Below, in pieces: positions 60,091 through 64,000 of a stretch of 64,000 bases of DNA. Under the pieces are notes generated by a model. That model did no database searches, had not been told where the DNA came from, and saw only the letters and a program-made list of their open reading frames with translations. Each line of letters begins with the position of its first letter. Position 1 is the stretch's first letter. The stretch is from CAWCDJ01 sp963836015 (GTDB lineage Bacteria > Acidobacteriota > Terriglobia > Bryobacterales > Bryobacteraceae): assembly GCA_963836015.1 (NCBI GenBank), contig CAWIIF010000002.1:62001-126000 (forward strand), in the 5' to 3' direction. The translations under genes were made by a program, and so were the position numbers.

Positions 60091-60509
60091 TGCGCCCGCA
60101 CTCCCGATCGCGCACTCCGACCTCTCGTCGAACGATGGCTCAAAGATTGTACAACGCGCACACATGCCGTCGGCGGACACAAGCGTGCACTGGGGGCTCT
60201 CGATCTGCTCCGACTTGTCGTGGAAGTTTGTCGGGTGCCGCGACATCCACAAGCCGCTCTGGCCGGGGCGATCATCGCTTTTTTATTCGGCGTTCCTGCG
60301 GCGCGAACGCGTCAAGGAGCGAAAGGAATCAGGTAAGGCGCTTCTCCATCTTTCGTTAGGCGTAGCGACCGGCCTGTGCGACGCCGTTTAAGGCCTGCCC
60401 GCCGCGCGCTCCTCTGGCGCGCCTTAACGATTATGCGGCGCGCCAGGAATTGAGGAGCGTCAAGCCGGTGCGACGGCTTTGAACCGGATAGCCACTGCCG
60501 AGAGACCAT
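60091..60509. other. Intergenic region upstream of the STAND gene
   Basis: About 420 bp separate the STAND start from the third receptor's stop. No coding frame is convincing. It holds a GC-rich palindrome near its right end and no recognisable tRNA or transposon. Neither gene shows a strong promoter match here by eye. Confidence 0.45.
60414..60446. repeat. GC-rich inverted repeat between the STAND and Oar genes
   Basis: Perfect 10-bp arms CTGGCGCGCC (60414-60423) and GGCGCGCCAG (60437-60446) enclose 13 nt. It lies 64 bp past the third receptor's stop on the minus strand. A transcriptional terminator or mRNA-end hairpin is plausible; no T run follows. Confidence 0.5.
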
Positions 60510-63500
60510 TCAAAACTCGAACCGCACCACCAATTGCAGAAATCTCGCCGACCGCGCCCCCGTGATCAGCCCGAAACTCGGCGAGTTGAAAATCGCCTGC
60601 CCCGTACTCGGATTCGACGTCACCGTCAATGATGTGTTCGGCGCCAGGAAGTTCGTGTGGTTCAGCAGATTGAACGCCTCGACACGGAACTCCAACCGCG
60701 CGCGCTCCCGAATCGGGAACTGGCGGTCCACCGCCAGGTCGAGATCGAACTCACCCGGCGTCCGTACCGTGTCCCGTCCCAACGTCCCGATCCCTGCCGG
60801 CAGCACCTGCGTCCGGTTCGCGCCCGTCCCGGTGAAGAACGGGCCCACCGGGGCCAGCGGGAAATCCGCGGAGCTCACCGGCACCAGGTACTGGATCCCG
60901 CTTCCGTTCGGCTGCGGACTCGACAGGTAGATGCTCGAGTTCGAAATCACGTACGGCCGGATCTGTCCGGCCGCCGGGTTGGTGGTGTTCTGGTTGATCG
61001 TCGTGGGCAGCCCGGTGCGCGCCGTGACGATCGGGTTGATCTCGAAGTTGCGCACCCAGCGGTTGCCGCGCGTCTTATACTGCACCGCGGCGGTGAAGTT
61101 GTTCGTCCGGTCGAACTCGCTCAATGACCGGTCCAGGTTGCGGAACAGCGAAGGAAATTGCCCGGAGTTCAAGCCCTCCGGCTGCGAAAAGCTGAACAGG
61201 CCATCGCCGTCGTCGATCGACTTGGACCACGTGTAATTCGCGACGAAGGAAAGGTTCGCCGTGTATTGCCGGCGGGCCGAAATCTCCAGCGCGTGATACG
61301 ACGAGTGCCCTGCCATCTGGATATCGCTGAACCGGCCCACGTTCGGGAACGGCCGGTGGTTTTGCGTGTTCACCCCGGTGTTCACCCGCGCGATATCCGT
61401 CGCCTGGGCGAACGGCACATCGTTATTCGGCAGGTTCAACGGGAGATGGACTCCGCTCGACCCGACATAGTTCGCGTCCAGAATCACCCCGCGCGCCACT
61501 TCCCTCTGGATTCCGAAGTTCCATTGCGCCGAGTACGGCAGCGGGCCGGCCTGCGCGAACGACGCGCTCGCCGAAAGCGGGTTCGAGGGCGAGAACTGCG
61601 ACAGGGTGCTTCCCGGGTCGTTCAGGTTCTGTATGGCGATGAGCGGCATCCCCTGCGAAAGGGAGAATGGCTGCGCGATTCCGGTGCCCAGGTTGGAAAA
61701 GCTCTGGCTGATCGTGTATCCGGGGAACAGCACCTGCCCGCCCAGGTCCGAAAAGATCTGGCTGTAGAACAGGCCGAAGCCGGAGCGGATCACGGTCTTC
61801 GGCGTCAGCGTATAGGCGAATCCCACGCGCGGGGCGAGATTGAAGTGGTCGCCCGGAATGTTCAGCGAGTCCGATGCGTTGATCCCCGCGAACAGCACCT
61901 GTCCGGTCGCCGGATCCACGCGGGAATAGATGTTGTTCGAGCTGGTCATCGGCGATTCGTATTCGTAGCGCAGCCCCAGGTTGACCGTCAGCCGCTGGCT
62001 CACTTTCCAATCGTCCTGCGCGTAAACGCCGATGTTGTAGTTGCGCCGGCCCGCCGGCGGCTGGGGCAAGGCATACCCCGAAGTCTTCACATCGCCCAGC
62101 AGGAAGTCCGCCACCGAGTTCACCGGGTTGCCGCCGCTGTTCTTCGCGTTGGTGATCTCTCCGGTGAACGTGTAATTTCCGGTAAACCAGCCGCTGTTTC
62201 CAGTGCCGCCAGGGTTATAGATATTGAACTCGTTCTTACGGATATCCACTCCGAACTTGAGTAAGTGGTTGCCCCATACCTTGGTGGCCGACGCGCTCGG
62301 CTGGTAATTGTTGTCGATCTGGCTGCGCAGCGTGTTACTGTTCAGCCCGTACTGGCTCCAGCCGTTCAGGTTGAATGTGGGCGCCGCCGGTCCGATCGCG
62401 CGAGCGATACCCAGCACCGAGGGGACATCCAGACCCTGGCTCGGCGGAACGATTTCGCTGTTGTTCCTCCAGAAGCCCATGCGCGCATCCACTACCAGGG
62501 TCGGCGTCCAGGTGCGCGTGTAATCCAGGGCAACCTGGTACCCCGTGGTCGTTCCCGGCCCTACGTTGTTTTCAAGCGGTCCCGGTATTTTCGGCTGGAT
62601 CGGCGACAGCGCCCCGAAGTAGGTCAGGCTGCCGAATATCCGGTCCTTTTCGCTGATGTTCTCATCGATCCTGGTTGTGTAGTTGTTCGACGAGGGGTGC
62701 GAGGATCCCACTTCCACAAGGTTGTTGATCGACCGGCCGTCCGCCGCGTCCGGCGATCCCGGCGAATTCGCGGCTGGCAGAACGCCGAGTATCTTGGCCG
62801 CCGCGGAGTCGATCATACTGGCTGGAATCCGATTCCCCGGAAACGGTATCTTGGTTCCTGGCTGGTAGACCGGAATGGGCGAACCCGAGAAATCCCCCGA
62901 GCGAAAGGCCGCGTCCGGTACCGAGGAGATGCCGTCGTATGGCGAAGCCTGCCGCAGTCCTTCGTAATTGAAGAAGAAGAAGGTCCGCTCCTTGCCGTTA
63001 TACAGCTTCGGAATCCACACCGGCCCGCCCAGTTTCACGCCGAAAAGATTGTACCGGTCTTCCGAACGCGGCTCCCCGCGCAGATTATTGAAGAAGTAGT
63101 TCGCGTTCAGATCCTCGTTCCGGAAGTATTCGTACGCCCCTCCGTGATAATGGTCGCCGCCCGAGTTGATGATCATGGAAACGGTGCCGCCCGACGTCCG
63201 GCCATACTCGGCCGAATAGGCTGACGTCAGCACCTTGAACTCGCGGATGGCGTCCGCCGGAGGCAGCGTCTGCACTCCCCCCGTGGATCCGGAAACCACG
63301 GAGATTCCATCCACCATGAATTCGCTGTTCAACGTGCGGCTCCCGTTCATCGAGAGCTGGTTGGCGTTGATGCCCGTAGCGTCGCCGCCCGATGAGACGC
63401 CCGGCGTCAGGGAGAGCAGGTTAAGGATGTTGCGGTTCGGCAGCGGCAGATTCTCTACCTGCGACGTCGTGATCACGCTCCCGATCGACGAGCTGTCCGT

Positions 63501-63878
63501 TGCCAGTTGTCCCGCCGCTTCGTCCGTCACGGTCACCGATTCCGCGACCGCACCCGGCTGCAGCGTCACGTTCACGGACGCGCGTTGGTCCACCGCCAGA
63601 TTGACGCCCGTCAGGTCCGCGCGTTTGAATCCCTCCCTCCGGACCGTCACGTTGTACCGCCCCGCCGGAAGCGCCGGCGCGCGGTATACGCCCGAACCGT
63701 TGGTCTGCCCGTGCCACATGGTCACGCCCGTGTCGGCGTTGATGATCGTTACCGTCGCCGCGGGAACCACCGCCTGCGATGGATCCGTCACCGTCCCGGA
63801 GATTACACCGGTTATCGTTTGCGCTAACAAGCACGCAGAGGCTGCCGCGCACACTAGGAATGCTCGTCGTAGAGACAC
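60510..63878 (-). CDS. Oar-like TonB-dependent outer-membrane receptor (copy 3)
   Basis: A 1122-residue receptor. It has a signal peptide (FLVCAAASACLLAQ), a carboxypeptidase-like domain (GVISGTVTDPSQAVVPAATVTIIN), a plug with ITTSQVENLPLPNRNILNLLSLTPGV, FMVDGISV and IREFKVLTSAYSAEYGRTSGGTVSM, and a barrel ending VVRFEF. It differs clearly from copies 1 and 2 (LPLPNRN instead of LPINGRR, longer barrel), so it is not part of that tandem pair. The start is GTG 63878 with AGAGGG upstream. It is probably a transporter for large glycans or peptides; the ligand is unknown. Confidence 0.92.
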   Translation of the reverse strand: MSLRRAFLVCAAASACLLAQTITGVISGTVTDPSQAVVPAATVTIINADTGVTMWHGQTNGSGVYRAPALPAGRYNVTVRREGFKRADLTGVNLAVDQRASVNVTLQPGAVAESVTVTDEAAGQLATDSSSIGSVITTSQVENLPLPNRNILNLLSLTPGVSSGGDATGINANQLSMNGSRTLNSEFMVDGISVVSGSTGGVQTLPPADAIREFKVLTSAYSAEYGRTSGGTVSMIINSGGDHYHGGAYEYFRNEDLNANYFFNNLRGEPRSEDRYNLFGVKLGGPVWIPKLYNGKERTFFFFNYEGLRQASPYDGISSVPDAAFRSGDFSGSPIPVYQPGTKIPFPGNRIPASMIDSAAAKILGVLPAANSPGSPDAADGRSINNLVEVGSSHPSSNNYTTRIDENISEKDRIFGSLTYFGALSPIQPKIPGPLENNVGPGTTTGYQVALDYTRTWTPTLVVDARMGFWRNNSEIVPPSQGLDVPSVLGIARAIGPAAPTFNLNGWSQYGLNSNTLRSQIDNNYQPSASATKVWGNHLLKFGVDIRKNEFNIYNPGGTGNSGWFTGNYTFTGEITNAKNSGGNPVNSVADFLLGDVKTSGYALPQPPAGRRNYNIGVYAQDDWKVSQRLTVNLGLRYEYESPMTSSNNIYSRVDPATGQVLFAGINASDSLNIPGDHFNLAPRVGFAYTLTPKTVIRSGFGLFYSQIFSDLGGQVLFPGYTISQSFSNLGTGIAQPFSLSQGMPLIAIQNLNDPGSTLSQFSPSNPLSASASFAQAGPLPYSAQWNFGIQREVARGVILDANYVGSSGVHLPLNLPNNDVPFAQATDIARVNTGVNTQNHRPFPNVGRFSDIQMAGHSSYHALEISARRQYTANLSFVANYTWSKSIDDGDGLFSFSQPEGLNSGQFPSLFRNLDRSLSEFDRTNNFTAAVQYKTRGNRWVRNFEINPIVTARTGLPTTINQNTTNPAAGQIRPYVISNSSIYLSSPQPNGSGIQYLVPVSSADFPLAPVGPFFTGTGANRTQVLPAGIGTLGRDTVRTPGEFDLDLAVDRQFPIRERARLEFRVEAFNLLNHTNFLAPNTSLTVTSNPSTGQAIFNSPSFGLITGARSARFLQLVVRFEF

Positions 63879-63965
63879 TATGATGACCCTCTTGCCTATA
63901 GCCTGCCACTGATCTTCGTTAACGTGAAATATGGTCGATTCTGTATTCCGGGGGTACTATGGGCT

Positions 63966-64000
63966 ATGCGGCTCCCAGCCCTGCTGCTCCTCGGCCTCCC
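63966..64000 (+). CDS. Start of a probable exported protein (cut by window edge)
   Basis: The last 35 bases encode MRLPALLLLGL, the beginning of a signal-peptide-like sequence. TACTAT at 63955-63960 lies five bases before the ATG and could be a -10 box, though no -35 is clear. The gene would be divergent from the third receptor. Eleven codons are too few for identification. Confidence 0.3.
   Translation, partial: MRLPALLLLGL

Noticed and set aside
60091..60252. Extra 54 N-terminal residues of the STAND protein
   Set aside because: Cys-rich, without domain character; MSIFDETGQ at 60090 is a more natural start, although a small zinc motif cannot be fully excluded.
1..64000. CRISPR array or other short-spacer repeat array
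   Set aside because: No regularly spaced identical 20-40-nt repeats were noticed; the only regular repeats are protein-level in the STAND gene.

Overview
The window reads as chromosomal DNA of an acidobacterium, most likely of the Solibacter/Bryobacter type. The evidence is high G+C, three large Oar-type TonB-dependent receptors (carboxypeptidase-like domain, plug, barrel ending in Phe), MacB-like 'orphan' permeases of about 900 residues with two FtsX domains, Tat-exported Gfo/Idh/MocA and DUF6807 proteins, adjacent DUF3300/DUF2950 genes and several secreted peptidases. No phage structural genes, transposase, integrase or CRISPR array was seen.

Layout. 1-2.7 kb: an unrecognised gene cut by the left edge, divergent from an MFS sugar-acid transporter and an SDR dehydrogenase. 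3.1-4.4 kb: an autoregulated ArsR/SRPBCC/DUF1801 operon. 4.6-8.3 kb: PhyH dioxygenase, a secreted protein, and a nucleotide-sugar epimerase coupled to a TIM-barrel sugar isomerase. 8.4-10.2 kb: an archease-RtcB RNA-repair pair, then a zinc alcohol dehydrogenase. 11.3-14.0 kb: DUF2950, a frameshifted DUF3300 gene and a secreted protein. 14.1-17.8 kb: DUF6807 protein, D-2-hydroxyacid dehydrogenase, Tat-exported oxidoreductase and thioredoxin 2. 18.2-20.95 kb: a YtrA-type GntR repressor with its ABC transporter. 21-25.3 kb: a flavin oxidoreductase and a MacB-like permease. 25.4-32.6 kb: two TPR proteins, a class A penicillin-binding protein, two small membrane proteins and proline dehydrogenase. 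32.6-38.9 kb: two tandem paralogous Oar receptors. 39-42.5 kb: a translationally overlapping YggS / glycosyltransferase / S15 hydrolase operon. 42.5-48.1 kb: an S9 peptidase, and a PadR repressor with a frameshifted MacB-like permease.

48.2-55.5 kb is the most distinctive part. An intact tRNA-Cys and a degenerate 75-nt copy of its 3' half bracket a coupled cluster: an SBP56 / methanethiol-oxidase-like protein, a CusB adaptor with metal-binding modules at both ends, and a CusA pump, followed by decaying gene remnants. This looks like an old tRNA-targeted island that has lost its integrase. Just outside its right edge lies a 1528-residue STAND NTPase with about 19 regular 48-residue TPR-like repeats and no N-terminal effector domain. 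It is the best candidate here for an uncharacterised signalling or defence protein. The window ends with a third Oar receptor and the first codons of another gene.

A cross-cutting pattern: the autorepressors ArsR (4390), GntR/YtrA (20950) and PadR (45050) each show a -10 box only 6-8 nt before the start codon, with an inverted repeat overlapping the promoter. The flavoprotein at 21028 and the MFS gene at 688 share the same -10 spacing. This suggests leaderless mRNAs and operator-in-promoter autorepression.
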